Assembly (NCBI GenBank): GCA_902799745.1
Contig: CADCBQ010000021.1
Span: 1 to 55,994, forward strand
Reading direction: 5' to 3'
Source: Fibrobacter succinogenes
Lineage (GTDB): Bacteria > Fibrobacterota > Fibrobacteria > Fibrobacterales > Fibrobacteraceae
Length of the DNA stretch: 55,994 nucleotides
Under the pieces are notes generated by a model. The model did no database searches and had not been told where the DNA came from. It was given only the letters and a program-made list of their open reading frames with translations. This document shows positions 16,705 to 25,136 of this stretch, piece by piece (within the stretch, counting starts at the first letter, position 1; every line of letters starts with the position of its first letter). A program made the position numbers and the translations under genes.

Positions 16705-16732
16705 AAAAAAAATGCCGGAACAAGTCCGGCAT
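16705..16732 (-). terminator. Rho-independent terminator after manC
   Basis: ATGCCGGA (16712-16719) and TCCGGCAT (16725-16732) form an eight-pair stem with an ACAAG loop. On the minus strand a run of eight T follows. The + side also has a T-rich flank, so it may work in both directions, but only the minus side has a gene (manC, stop at 16782). Confidence 0.85.
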
Positions 16733-16781
16733 CTTATTTTTTTTCAATTCCGAAATCCGAATTCTGAATTCCGAATCTGGT

Positions 16782-18158
16782 TTAGTTTCTGTGGAAGTCG
16801 TCTTCAACGCGGATGATATCGTCTTCACCGGTGTATTCGCCCACCTGGACTTCAACGATGACCAGCGGGAGCTTGCCTTCGTTCTGCAGACGGTGAACTT
16901 CACCCACCGGGATGTAAGTCGATTCGTTCGGACGCACATAGAACACGTTCTTGCCCACGGTCACGGTAGCGGTACCGCTTACGACCACCCAGTGTTCCGA
17001 GCGGTGCAGGTGCTTTTGCAGGCTAAGGCGCTTGCCCGGCTTCACCACGATACGCTTCATCTTGTAGCGTTCGGTAGATTCCAGCACGGAGTACGTACCC
17101 CACGGGCGGCTCACGGTCTGCGGCACGTTAATGAGGTCGGAACCGCGTTCCTTGAGTTCTTCCACCACCTTCTTGACCTTCTGGCTGCTGCTGAGCGGAG
17201 CGACGAGCAATGCGTCCGGCGTATCCACGATGAGCATCTTGTCGAGGTCGATGGTAGCGATAGCGCGCTGGGAACCCATCACCAAGGAATTCTTGGAGCC
17301 CACGGCAATGTGGCGCGGGTTCACGTTGTTGCCATTTTCGTCGTGCGGGTATTCGCCATAAAGGCTGTCGAAGCTTCCGAGGTCGCTCCAACCGATATCG
17401 CTGGGTACCACCTTCACCTTCTTGGACTTTTCCATGACAGCGTAGTCGATGGAGTTCGACGGAATCGCCATCATGTCGTCGCGGTCGATGCGAATCGGTT
17501 CGCCATCTACGATTTCGGCATTTGCAAGGGCCTTCTGGGCGGTTGCAAGCATTTCCGGAGAGTACTTGCCGAGTTCGGCAAGGAAAGTCTTCGCCTTGAA
17601 GCAGAAGATACCGCTGTTCCAGTAGAAGTTACCAGAAAGCAGGTACTTTTCGGCGGTGGCGCGGTCCGGCTTTTCGACAAAGCGCTTCACATTTTCGCCA
17701 TCGGCTTCGATGTAGCCGTAGCCCGTTTCAGGGCTCGTCGGCGTAATGCCGAAAGTCACCAGATTGCCCGCTTCGGCCAGTTCCTGGGCGCGGAGGAGCA
17801 CCTTCTTATATTCATCTTTCTTGCGAATCACGTGATCCGACGGAGACACGAGAACTACCGTTTCCGGGTTCATGGTCAGGCAAGCAAGAGCAATAGCCGG
17901 GGCGGTGTTACGGCCCACGGGTTCCAAAAGGAACTTGCTACCAATCATGCCTTCCGTTTCAAGCTGATCCTTAGCCAAAAAGAACTGGTCGGCATTCGAA
18001 ACAATGAACTGCGATTCGCAAACAGCGGAGTTCGTGACCACGGTCTTGCGGAACAGGGACTGTCCATCAAAGAGTGGCGCGAACTGCTTAGGCATCAGGG
18101 AACGGCTCACGGGCCAAAGGCGCGTGCCCGAACCACCACAAAGAATCAGGTTAATCAT
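16782..18158 (-). CDS. manC: Mannose-1-phosphate guanylyltransferase / mannose-6-phosphate isomerase
   Basis: This 458-residue bifunctional enzyme makes GDP-mannose. The nucleotidyltransferase signature LCGGSGTRLWPVSRSLMPKQF lies at residues 6-26, and the FVEKP motif is near 170. The C-terminal third (about 340-455) is the cupin isomerase domain with SRPWGTYSVLE, GKRLSLQKHLHRSEHW (metal-binding His residues) and EVHRLQNEGKLPL. Length equals that of AlgA/XanB/ManC (about 470). The start ATG at 18158 has a GGATGGGA-type site, 21 bases after the wza stop. GDP-mannose would feed surface polysaccharide, LPS or glycoprotein glycan; no manB or gmd gene is in the window. Confidence 0.95.
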   Translation of the reverse strand: MINLILCGGSGTRLWPVSRSLMPKQFAPLFDGQSLFRKTVVTNSAVCESQFIVSNADQFFLAKDQLETEGMIGSKFLLEPVGRNTAPAIALACLTMNPETVVLVSPSDHVIRKKDEYKKVLLRAQELAEAGNLVTFGITPTSPETGYGYIEADGENVKRFVEKPDRATAEKYLLSGNFYWNSGIFCFKAKTFLAELGKYSPEMLATAQKALANAEIVDGEPIRIDRDDMMAIPSNSIDYAVMEKSKKVKVVPSDIGWSDLGSFDSLYGEYPHDENGNNVNPRHIAVGSKNSLVMGSQRAIATIDLDKMLIVDTPDALLVAPLSSSQKVKKVVEELKERGSDLINVPQTVSRPWGTYSVLESTERYKMKRIVVKPGKRLSLQKHLHRSEHWVVVSGTATVTVGKNVFYVRPNESTYIPVGEVHRLQNEGKLPLVIVEVQVGEYTGEDDIIRVEDDFHRN

Positions 18159-18179
18159 TATATCCCATCCTTAAGATTA

Positions 18180-19409
18180 CTAGAACAGCGACTTAGAACT
18201 CGTTGTATTCGTATTAGCGTTCGTGTTATTGTTCGCGTTGTTATTCACGTTATTGTTCGAGCTGCTAGTACTCTTCTTCGGAGTATAATCATCCTTCACG
18301 ACATGAACTTCATGCGCTGCCAAGGCACCATAGTAAACCATGTTGACAGACGGGAAGATCAAGCTGACAAGACGGTTCCAAGTAGCGAGATCAGAAGCGT
18401 CGACATAGACCACGTCGCGAGCATTCAACTCGAAGCGGTCAGCCATTGCCAAGGCCATTGCGTTCTTTGCATTCAGCTGGAACACATCGATCTGCTTTTC
18501 AGAGGTATTGCGGATAACATAAATACCACGAGCCGTTGCGTTCAAAGCCTGCAGACCACCTGCGGTAGCCAAAGCTTCGGCCAAGGTCAACTTGCCATTG
18601 TAAATGTTGACGATACCAGGTCTGCCGACTTCACCCATCACGTAAGCCTTCTGGTCTTTCTGAGTTTCGGAAAGAGCCGGAACCAAAATCTGGTCACTGG
18701 GCTTGATGATGATACGTTCCAACGGCAAGTTCGCATTAAACGCATCGAGGTAATTGATATTGTAAACCTTGTCGCCACGACGGAGCTGCATCAAGGACGG
18801 ATCTGCCTTTTCCGAAAAACCGCCTGCATAAGCAATAGCGTCGGGAAGAGTCATCGGGTTTTCATTGAAAGAAATAAAGCCCGGGCGTTCCACGGCACCT
18901 GCCACAAACGCCTTACGGCTATTGTAACCGGTCACGCGGACATCCACCTGCGGATCGTTCAAGATCTTGTCGGACAGGCGCTTCGTGATTTCGGCGCGGA
19001 GTTCCTGAGCGGTAAGGCCAGCAGCCTGGAGTTCACCGGCATACGGGTAGAAAAGCTTACCGTCGGTAGTCACCTTCTGACCAGCCGGCTGATACTGACC
19101 CATCGGAGAAGTCAGTTCCGGGTGTTCCCACACCACGACCTGAACCATGTCCAGAGGTCCAATACGGTATTCCAGTTCAGGCAAGGAATCCACCATGAGA
19201 TCCTTCAAATCGCCAAATTCTTCAGACTGACCATCGGCGTTGGCAGTAACTTTACCAAAATCACCAGAGCCAATGTCATGAATATGAACCATCATGCCAT
19301 TGTATTCGGCGGAGTCACCCGGTACAGTCATCTGCATCTGCGGTCCAAGTGCGCATCCGCTCAAGAGAGCAGCGGCAATAAGACCAAGACCCAAACTCAT
19401 TTTCTTCAT
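18180..19409 (-). CDS. wza: Wza-type outer-membrane polysaccharide export lipoprotein
   Basis: The 409-residue lipoprotein has signal and lipobox LLSGC (Cys19). A poly-export domain follows (about 80-165, LEYRIGPLDMVQVVVWEHPE), then two SLBB-type domains (about 165-345), and an amphipathic segment IFPSVNMVYYGALAAHEV matching the C-terminal helix by which E. coli Wza octamers cross the outer membrane. Beyond it is an extra tail of about 45 residues that is almost all Asn, Ser and Thr (about 365-409) and would be exposed outside the cell; E. coli Wza lacks this. AAGGG before the ATG at 19409 sets the start. It is cotranscribed with wzb (21-base gap), but no wzc tyrosine kinase is present. Confidence 0.93.
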   Translation of the reverse strand: MKKMSLGLGLIAAALLSGCALGPQMQMTVPGDSAEYNGMMVHIHDIGSGDFGKVTANADGQSEEFGDLKDLMVDSLPELEYRIGPLDMVQVVVWEHPELTSPMGQYQPAGQKVTTDGKLFYPYAGELQAAGLTAQELRAEITKRLSDKILNDPQVDVRVTGYNSRKAFVAGAVERPGFISFNENPMTLPDAIAYAGGFSEKADPSLMQLRRGDKVYNINYLDAFNANLPLERIIIKPSDQILVPALSETQKDQKAYVMGEVGRPGIVNIYNGKLTLAEALATAGGLQALNATARGIYVIRNTSEKQIDVFQLNAKNAMALAMADRFELNARDVVYVDASDLATWNRLVSLIFPSVNMVYYGALAAHEVHVVKDDYTPKKSTSSSNNNVNNNANNNTNANTNTTSSKSLF

Positions 19410-19430
19410 AAATTAACCCTTTTGGCCAGC

Positions 19431-19877
19431 TTATGCCTGGCCTTCGCTTTGTTTGATTTTTTCTACCCAGTACGGGGTCAGTTTAGAGATAAAATTCCAT
19501 GCAAGCACGAATGCGTTTTCAGGACGGCGGTATGGGTCAGGGACATCCACACGCTGCGGTTCGCCGTAACGGAAAACTTTGCCTTCGAGCCACGGATACC
19601 GGTGCAAAAGATCCATCTTGTGACCGTTTTCCATCACCAAAATGAGATCTGCCCACTTAAGAATGTCCAGATTAATCTGACGAGCACGGTGAGCACTCAT
19701 GTCAATGCCATGTTCAAGGGCAATCTTTTGGCTGAGTTCATGCGCCGGGTGATCCACCAAGGCGCCAAGTCCAGCACTCATCACTTCAAAATCAGGCCCC
19801 AAAGCCTTCTTAAGGCAATATTCGCCCGTGGGGCTACGGCAGATATTACCAGTGCATACAACAAGAATATGTTTCAT
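19431..19877 (-). CDS. wzb: Low-molecular-weight protein-tyrosine phosphatase (Wzb-like)
   Basis: This is a 148-residue cytoplasmic phosphatase. The P-loop VCTGNICRSP (CX5R) is at residues 8-17, and the general acid is the Asp of VDVPDPYR near residue 118. Length matches E. coli Wzb/Etp (147-148). In capsule systems this enzyme dephosphorylates the Tyr-rich tail of the Wzc kinase; here wza follows directly but wzc is absent, so its partner lies elsewhere. I use ATG 19877; a GTG one codon earlier is also possible, and the site AGG sits very close. Confidence 0.93.
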   Translation of the reverse strand: MKHILVVCTGNICRSPTGEYCLKKALGPDFEVMSAGLGALVDHPAHELSQKIALEHGIDMSAHRARQINLDILKWADLILVMENGHKMDLLHRYPWLEGKVFRYGEPQRVDVPDPYRRPENAFVLAWNFISKLTPYWVEKIKQSEGQA

Positions 19878-19920
19878 CACCTAAAAATTAAAAAAATATT
19901 ACAAGCTAGACAAGAATAAA

Positions 19921-19954
19921 ATAAAAAGAGCCGTCCAAAAGGAGGCTCTTTTTT
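19921..19954 (-). terminator. Terminator between rfbC and wzb
   Basis: AAGAGCC (19926-19932) and GGCTCTT (19944-19950) form a stem with an 11-base loop. T-rich stretches flank both sides, so it can act in either direction. On the minus strand it ends the rfbBC transcript before wzb. Confidence 0.7.
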
Positions 19955-19980
19955 AGCACAAAATGTTACCGGCTGTAAAC

Positions 19981-20544
19981 TTACAGTTCGAACGCAAAAC
20001 CCAAATCCTTGAGCGCCGGATTCTTGGTATCCTTTTCGGAAAGCAGCGGTTCAAAACCGTTACCCACCGGCCATTCAATACCGATTTCGGGGTCATTCCA
20101 CATCAGGCCGCCTTCGTCCTTCGGGTCATAGAGGCGGGTGCACTTGTACACAAAAGTCGCCGTTTCGCTGAGCACCACGAAACCGTGGGCAAAACCTTCG
20201 GGAATATAGAACTGTTTCTTGTTTTCGGCGGAAAGCGTAACGCCTTCCCACTTACCGAACGTGGGGCTACCCTTGCGCAGGTCTACAGCCACGTCAAAAA
20301 CTTCGCCTTCGATTACACGCACAAGCTTACCCTGCGGATTCTTCTTTTGGAAATGCAGACCGCGGAGCACGCCCTTCTTGCTTCTGGATTCGTTATCTTG
20401 TACGAAAACCATATTCAAACCGGCGGCATCGAATTCCGCCTTGTTGTAGGTTTCCATAAAATAGCCGCGATGGTCGCCAAAGACCGTCGGTTCAACGATT
20501 GTCACCCCCTCAATAGAGGTCTTGATGAAATTGAATTTACCCAT
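19981..20544 (-). CDS. rfbC: dTDP-4-dehydrorhamnose 3,5-epimerase
   Basis: The 187-residue cupin epimerase is the third step of dTDP-L-rhamnose synthesis. Family motifs are FGDHRGYFMETY (about 22-33), DNESRSKKGVLRGLHFQ (about 50-66, with catalytic His in RGLHFQ), GEVFDVAVDLRKGSPTFG and PEGFAHGFVVLSE (His-Gly-Phe). Length is that of RmlC (about 183). Its ATG overlaps the rfbB stop by one base (TAATG), so the two are coupled. rfbA and rfbD are not in the window. Confidence 0.96.
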   Translation of the reverse strand: MGKFNFIKTSIEGVTIVEPTVFGDHRGYFMETYNKAEFDAAGLNMVFVQDNESRSKKGVLRGLHFQKKNPQGKLVRVIEGEVFDVAVDLRKGSPTFGKWEGVTLSAENKKQFYIPEGFAHGFVVLSETATFVYKCTRLYDPKDEGGLMWNDPEIGIEWPVGNGFEPLLSEKDTKNPALKDLGFAFEL

Positions 20545-21680
20545 TATCTATTTCCGTACATTTTTTCGTAATACTTTTCGTAGTCGCCGCTGGTGATGTT
20601 GTCCAGCCATTCCTGGTTGTCCAAGTACCAGCGCACCGTCTTTTCGATACCTTCTTCGAACTGCAAGCTCGGTTCCCAGCCGAGTTCCTTCTGGAGCTTG
20701 GTGGAATCGATGGCGTAGCGAGCGTCGTGTCCCAGGCGGTCCGTCACATAAGTGATGAGGTTCATGTCTTCGCCTTCGGCGCGGCCGAGGAGCTTGTCGA
20801 CGGTCTTGATGACGACCTTGATGATGTCGATGTTCTTCCATTCGTTAAAGCCGCCGATGTTGTAGGTTTCGGCGATTTTGCCGTTATGGAAAATCACGTC
20901 GATAGCGCGGGCATGGTCTTCCACAAAGAGCCAGTCGCGTACGTTTTCGCCCTTGCCGTAAACCGGGAGCGGCTTTTTGTGGCGAATGTTATTGATGAAC
21001 AGCGGAATCAACTTTTCGGGGAACTGGTAAGGTCCGTAGTTGTTGCTGCAATTCGTCACAATCGTCGGCATGCCGTAGGTATCGTGGAACGCGCGAACGA
21101 AGTGGTCGGAACCTGCCTTACTTGCGGAATACGGAGAGTGCGGCGTATACTTGGTGGTTTCATAGAAGAAATCGTCGCCGTAGGCCAGGTGATGTTCGGA
21201 GCTAGATGCCGTCGTGGTGAACGGAGGCGTAATGCCTTCCGGGTGATTCATCTTCAATGCACCGTAAACTTCGTCGGTAGAAATATGATAGAAGCGCTTG
21301 CCTTCGTACTTTTCGGGGAGAGATTCCCAATAAAGCTTCGCGGCCTGGAGCAGGGCCAAAGTTCCCATCACGTTCGTCTTTGCGAAGGTGAACGGATCCT
21401 TGATGGAACGGTCCACATGGCTTTCGGCGGCCAAGTGAATGATGCCGTCGACTTTTTCATCCTGCATGAGCTTGTAGAAAGCGTCAAAGTCGCAGATATC
21501 CATCTTCACGAACTTGTAGTTCGGCTTGTCTTCGATGTCCTTGAGGTTTGCAAGGTTACCCGCATAGGTCAGCTTATCCAAGTTGATAATCTTGTAGTCC
21601 GGATACTTGTTCACAAACAGGCGAACCACATGGCTACCAATGAAGCCTGCGCCGCCGGTGATAACGATGGATCTTTTCAT
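20544..21680 (-). CDS. rfbB: dTDP-glucose 4,6-dehydratase
   Basis: This 378-residue short-chain dehydrogenase/reductase turns dTDP-glucose into the 4-keto-6-deoxy sugar. It shows the NAD-binding GGAGFIGS at residues 8-15, the catalytic STDEVYG (Thr-Asp-Glu), the YSASKAGSD Tyr/Lys pair, and NNYGPYQFPEKLIPL. At 378 residues it is slightly longer than E. coli RmlB (361). The start is taken at ATG 21680, which has GGAGA eight bases upstream; the in-frame ATG at 21692 is itself part of that site. It is translationally coupled to rfbC. Some of its likely product is for O-antigen or surface glycan, with wza and manC nearby. Confidence 0.96.
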   Translation of the reverse strand: MKRSIVITGGAGFIGSHVVRLFVNKYPDYKIINLDKLTYAGNLANLKDIEDKPNYKFVKMDICDFDAFYKLMQDEKVDGIIHLAAESHVDRSIKDPFTFAKTNVMGTLALLQAAKLYWESLPEKYEGKRFYHISTDEVYGALKMNHPEGITPPFTTTASSSEHHLAYGDDFFYETTKYTPHSPYSASKAGSDHFVRAFHDTYGMPTIVTNCSNNYGPYQFPEKLIPLFINNIRHKKPLPVYGKGENVRDWLFVEDHARAIDVIFHNGKIAETYNIGGFNEWKNIDIIKVVIKTVDKLLGRAEGEDMNLITYVTDRLGHDARYAIDSTKLQKELGWEPSLQFEEGIEKTVRWYLDNQEWLDNITSGDYEKYYEKMYGNR

Positions 21681-21718
21681 TTTTTTCTCCAATTACGGGG
21701 ACAATATAGCAATAAAGG

Positions 21719-22066
21719 CTATTGATTTACCAAGTCAAGGGCCTCGCCCGCAAGTTCTACGCAGCGGTTGCAAGGAAGAATCTTGTTCGGACGGATTTCA
21801 GCACATTTGGTGAAGCCTTCCGAATCGCGACGGAATGTTTCTTCGATGGCCTCAGCCTTCTCGGGTACGAGCGTTTTAGCGGCATAAAGCGCTCCACACA
21901 CACCACCGGGAGCAATTCCTCTACCGGCATTTTTGAACTTGTCGGCAATTTCAAGAGCTTCTGTTTCAGTCTTACCTGTTGCGCGAGCATAGCCATAGGC
22001 AACTGACATGGCGCAATTACCGCGATTTTCCGCATGGAACTTTTTTGATTCTTCAGCAATTGTCAT
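21719..22066 (-). CDS. C_GCAxxG_C_C family Cys-rich protein
   Basis: This is a 115-residue small protein of the C_GCAxxG_C_C family (putative redox-active). The conserved Cys are visible: GNCAMSVA (Cys18), GGVCGALYAAKT (the GCAxxG-like motif, here CGALYA), KCAEI, and PCNRCVELA near the C-terminus. Family members are thought to bind metal or undergo redox chemistry, but no biochemical role is established. Its ATG overlaps the ABC ATPase stop by one base (TAATG), tying it to that gene. It ends 38 bases before rfbB. Confidence 0.85.
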   Translation of the reverse strand: MTIAEESKKFHAENRGNCAMSVAYGYARATGKTETEALEIADKFKNAGRGIAPGGVCGALYAAKTLVPEKAEAIEETFRRDSEGFTKCAEIRPNKILPCNRCVELAGEALDLVNQ

Positions 22067-22890
22067 TACTGTACTCTCCTTATAGTGGGAACACTTGCCA
22101 ATAATTTCTGGGTATACTCATGTCGCGGATTTACAAGCACCTCGTCAGCGGCGCCGCGTTCCACCACATGTCCAAAATACATCACCAGCACGTCGTCGCT
22201 CAAGGCGCGAACCACCTGCATGTCGTGGCTGATAAATACGATCGAAAGTCCGAATTCATTGCGCAAGTCGTCGAGCAAGTGCAGAATCTGCGCCTGCACC
22301 GACACATCCAAAGCGCTCGTGACTTCGTCGCACAATAGGATCTTGGGCTTCACCATCAAGCTGCGGGCAATGCACAGGCGCTGCCGCTGGCCCCCCGAGA
22401 ATTCGTGGGGAAACTTTTGGAGCGCCTCTTTCGGCAAGGACACGCGCTCCAAAAGTTCTTTCGCGCGAGCCTCGGCCTCTTGAACATTCACCCCGCGCGA
22501 AAGCAGCGGCGCCGTTAAAATTTCGGCGATAGTCTGTCGCGGGTTCAAGCTGCTGAACGGATCCTGAAAAATCATCTGTACCAAGTCAGATACCCGAGTA
22601 CATTTACCCTTCGAATCCTTATCTTGAATCCGTCCGTTTACAACTCTTTTTCCAAAAAGCTTGAATTCGCCGCTATCCATCGGAACAAGTCCCACCAGCG
22701 ACTTTACCAGCGTCGACTTTCCGCAGCCGGATTCTCCCACAATCGAGAGTATTTTTCCGGGTTCAAGCGTAAAGGATACATCCTCGACAGCCGTAAAGTA
22801 GTTTTGGACCTTGCCCAAAACTCCACCACGGATCGGGAACTTTACCGTAAGTCCCGAAACCTCCATCGCAGGTACGGATTCCTGGACCAT
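22066..22890 (-). CDS. ABC transporter ATP-binding protein, oligopeptide type
   Basis: The 274-residue ATPase is of the AppF/DppF/OppF type. It has Walker A GESGCGKST (about 44-52), Q-loop QMIFQDPFSSLNPRQTI, signature FSGGQRQRLCIARSL (about 170), Walker B ILLCDEVTSALD and the H-loop SHD. The C-terminal stretch after the Walker B region (GRVVERGAADEVLVNPRHEYTQKLL-like) is that of peptide importers. No permease, binding protein or second ATPase is beside it. The start at ATG 22890 is chosen because the xseB stop lies two bases before it (TAAGGATG); longer forms reading into xseB lack sense. Confidence 0.88.
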   Translation of the reverse strand: MVQESVPAMEVSGLTVKFPIRGGVLGKVQNYFTAVEDVSFTLEPGKILSIVGESGCGKSTLVKSLVGLVPMDSGEFKLFGKRVVNGRIQDKDSKGKCTRVSDLVQMIFQDPFSSLNPRQTIAEILTAPLLSRGVNVQEAEARAKELLERVSLPKEALQKFPHEFSGGQRQRLCIARSLMVKPKILLCDEVTSALDVSVQAQILHLLDDLRNEFGLSIVFISHDMQVVRALSDDVLVMYFGHVVERGAADEVLVNPRHEYTQKLLASVPTIRRVQ

Positions 22891-22892
22891 CC

Positions 22893-23111
22893 TTATGCCC
22901 CGGCTTCCGTTTCGCCATCGAGGCCCGAAAGAGCTTCTTGCACATTTTTCTCGGTCGCAAGCAAAATCTGGCGACATTTGCGCAAAAGTTCGGTCGCTTC
23001 CTGTACCGCACCGGCCAATTCGTCAATTTCCATCTCGGAATTGTCTATTCTCTCCAAGATGCTCTCTAGGCGCTCCATTGCGGTTTTATATTCAAAATTT
23101 TCGGTACTCAT
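22893..23111 (-). CDS. xseB: Exodeoxyribonuclease VII small subunit
   Basis: This 72-residue protein shows the family pattern FEYKTAMERLESILERIDNSE, then ELAGAVQEATELLRKCRQIL, two helices that hold the large subunit XseA. Length matches XseB (about 70-80). The start is ATG 23111; a longer frame exists upstream but would run over the divergent lipoprotein gene and has no family likeness. xseA is not in the window. It is coupled to the ABC ATPase gene by a two-base gap. Only 37 bases separate its start from the divergent gene at 23149, so the two promoters must overlap. Confidence 0.88.
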   Translation of the reverse strand: MSTENFEYKTAMERLESILERIDNSEMEIDELAGAVQEATELLRKCRQILLATEKNVQEALSGLDGETEAGA

Positions 23112-23148
23112 ATTCACGAATATAGTTATCTTTATCAAGGTGAGTTTG

Positions 23149-23853
23149 TTGAGTAAGAACAATCGATGCGTTTTGAACATTTGCCTTGCGCTCGTTGCGG
23201 GGGGACTATTTTCGGCATGTCTCCATATTCCCGACGCGCCCTCCGACAGTTCAAAAATCACCTCTGTCGATGTTTCAGTAAAGCAGTTTGGAGAACTAAA
23301 GGAATCTCCCCTTAAAATCAACTCCGACGACGATGCCGAACTGATTGCCGAAGTCACCCCGAGCAAATTCAAGAACGACATCAAGTATTACTGGTATAAA
23401 GGGGACGAAACCCTCGGAAAAGGCTCGGTCTACACCATCACCACCGACTACATGGCCTCTTCCAAAAAAATCGAAAAGCACATTCCCGACAAACTGGTTA
23501 TCGAAGACAACGAAGGCAACCGCCTAAAGACTACATTCCAGATTGTCATTAACGTGCCCCCGAAGCTTTCAACCGAGACTAAGCCCGAAGACGGAGAAAT
23601 CCTGTACGGCGACAGCCACACACCGATTCTATTTTCGTGGCATTCCTCCGACCGCGACGAAAGCGGGCAATTATTCCACACACTCGAAATTGATGGAATA
23701 TCCTACAATGTAGGCGACTTACAGCAGGTCCAGCAATCCGGCTTTACCATGGGCAAGCACACCTACCGTATTTTGGTGGAAGACTCCCTGGGAGACAAGG
23801 ATTCTATTCCCGAAAAAGAATTTTTCGTCATCGACTCCTTGGAGGGACTATGA
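23149..23853 (+). CDS. Lipoprotein with PKD/FN3-like domains, first of three tandem paralogues
   Basis: This 234-residue lipoprotein has lipobox FSAC after NICLALVAGGL. I take TTG at 23149 as start because AAGGTG lies six bases upstream; GTG at 23140 would lack a site. The mature protein has an Ig-like first domain (about 30-125, with KYYWYKGDETLGKG), then a second domain starting PPKLSTETKPEDGEILYG with FSWHSSDRDESGQLFHTLEI. The same order of 'YYW... IVINVPP... LFSW..D' occurs in the next two genes, so the three arose by duplication. No catalytic motif is visible. It overlaps the next gene by four bases (ATGA). Role unknown; an envelope structural or binding role is inference. Confidence 0.78.
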   Translation: MSKNNRCVLNICLALVAGGLFSACLHIPDAPSDSSKITSVDVSVKQFGELKESPLKINSDDDAELIAEVTPSKFKNDIKYYWYKGDETLGKGSVYTITTDYMASSKKIEKHIPDKLVIEDNEGNRLKTTFQIVINVPPKLSTETKPEDGEILYGDSHTPILFSWHSSDRDESGQLFHTLEIDGISYNVGDLQQVQQSGFTMGKHTYRILVEDSLGDKDSIPEKEFFVIDSLEGL

Positions 23854-25136
23854 TTTTTCGTATTTCGAAATCGGTTATCCTCTTAGGGCTTATTGTTTGC
23901 GCATTTCTCGCATGCACCAATTCCGACGACTACCTGTTCAATGAGCAGGATCTCCAGGAAATCGAAGTTTCGGCAGTCATCACCAATTCCTTCGAAAACG
24001 ATGCCGAAAAGAAAAAGACCGACACCATCCAGCCGGGCGATTCTCTCATTTTCTTGACCACGGTAAAACCGTCGAAATCCATCCGGAACAGGCAATATTA
24101 CTGGACCATGGACGGTTCCAATTTTGCAAGCGAATACAGTTTCAAGAAAAACATCAACGACCCCGGCATCCATAAAATCGCATTCGTCTTTATCGATTTC
24201 TTTGGCGATACCCTGAGCGATACGATCACCATAACCGTAGCCTCATCTCCTATTATAGACACCGAAAAATTTATCCCGGCCAATAAAACGCAAAACATCG
24301 ATCCCGACAGCACCATTCATTTCGCCTGGAATTCTTACGATCCCGATTCGCTATGGGAAACATTCTTCCGCTTCGTCCTGCAGAATAGCGAGCAAGACAC
24401 CCTTATCGACACTCTACTCCATCAGGCAAATTTCTCGAGTCATAAAAAGCTTTCGCCCCTACAAAAATACACCTGGACCGTTACGGCCTACAACGAATTC
24501 AATCAAGAATCAAAGGAATCTCTTTCGGCCTCCTTTTTCACCGAAGGCCGCGACGGAGAAAACGGGGTATCAGGCATTATCGGTTCCAACTCCAATCTCG
24601 ACAAACAGGATTTCAAGCTCATCCTTCTCGATTCGATTCAAACCCCACTCGACACGTTGCACCTGGCGCGCAACGACCATTTCAACATTAATCCGCTCGC
24701 TAAAGGCAAATACAGCCTGATTGCCTCGGTAGAGGATGCAACCGACTTTAGGCCCGACACAATTCAATTCCATTTAGGCGCAAACCAGATTCTTGAACTC
24801 GACTCGATTGTTCTCCGTGACATTACCCCTCCCAGAATCCAAACCCTTACGGGGTCGGACACCCTTGACTTGTCGGACACATTGCGCTTTATCGTATACG
24901 ACCTGGGCGGACCAATTCCCGAATCCAAGATAAGCGTCTACTACGAAAACCAGTACCTGGAAAACGTGACCTTGTCCAAAGACACCTTGTACATTCCGTT
25001 TATCAAGGAAGCCTCGGCACAAAACTGGACATGCAAATTTATTTTGATTAACATCACCGATGCAAGCAACAATAAGCTCAAGCAATCGTTCTACCTCCGC
25101 CCCAACACAACACTTTCGGAGGTATTCGGTGAATAA
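23850..25136 (+). CDS. Lipoprotein with PKD/FN3-like domains, second of three tandem paralogues
   Basis: The 428-residue lipoprotein has signal and lipobox FLAC at about residue 22 (MIFRISKSVILLGLIVCAFLAC), followed by TNSDDYLFNEQD. Domains in order: an Ig-like repeat (about 38-130, RQYYWTMDGSNF), an FN3-like repeat (about 140-230, IHFAWNSYDPDSLWETFFRF), a carboxypeptidase-regulatory-like unit (about 235-315, GVSGIIGSNSNLDKQDFKLI) and a last beta domain (to 428). It is longer than its neighbour by the two final domains. ATG with GGAGG upstream, overlapping the previous stop. No homologue of known function was recognised. Confidence 0.8.
   Translation: MIFRISKSVILLGLIVCAFLACTNSDDYLFNEQDLQEIEVSAVITNSFENDAEKKKTDTIQPGDSLIFLTTVKPSKSIRNRQYYWTMDGSNFASEYSFKKNINDPGIHKIAFVFIDFFGDTLSDTITITVASSPIIDTEKFIPANKTQNIDPDSTIHFAWNSYDPDSLWETFFRFVLQNSEQDTLIDTLLHQANFSSHKKLSPLQKYTWTVTAYNEFNQESKESLSASFFTEGRDGENGVSGIIGSNSNLDKQDFKLILLDSIQTPLDTLHLARNDHFNINPLAKGKYSLIASVEDATDFRPDTIQFHLGANQILELDSIVLRDITPPRIQTLTGSDTLDLSDTLRFIVYDLGGPIPESKISVYYENQYLENVTLSKDTLYIPFIKEASAQNWTCKFILINITDASNNKLKQSFYLRPNTTLSEVFGE

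Noticed and set aside
16791..19919. A 1042-codon open frame on the + strand opposite manC, wza and wzb
   Set aside because: It mirrors three well-recognised minus-strand genes in a codon-biased genome and has no family motifs or ribosome site. Such long antisense frames are a by-product of codon bias.
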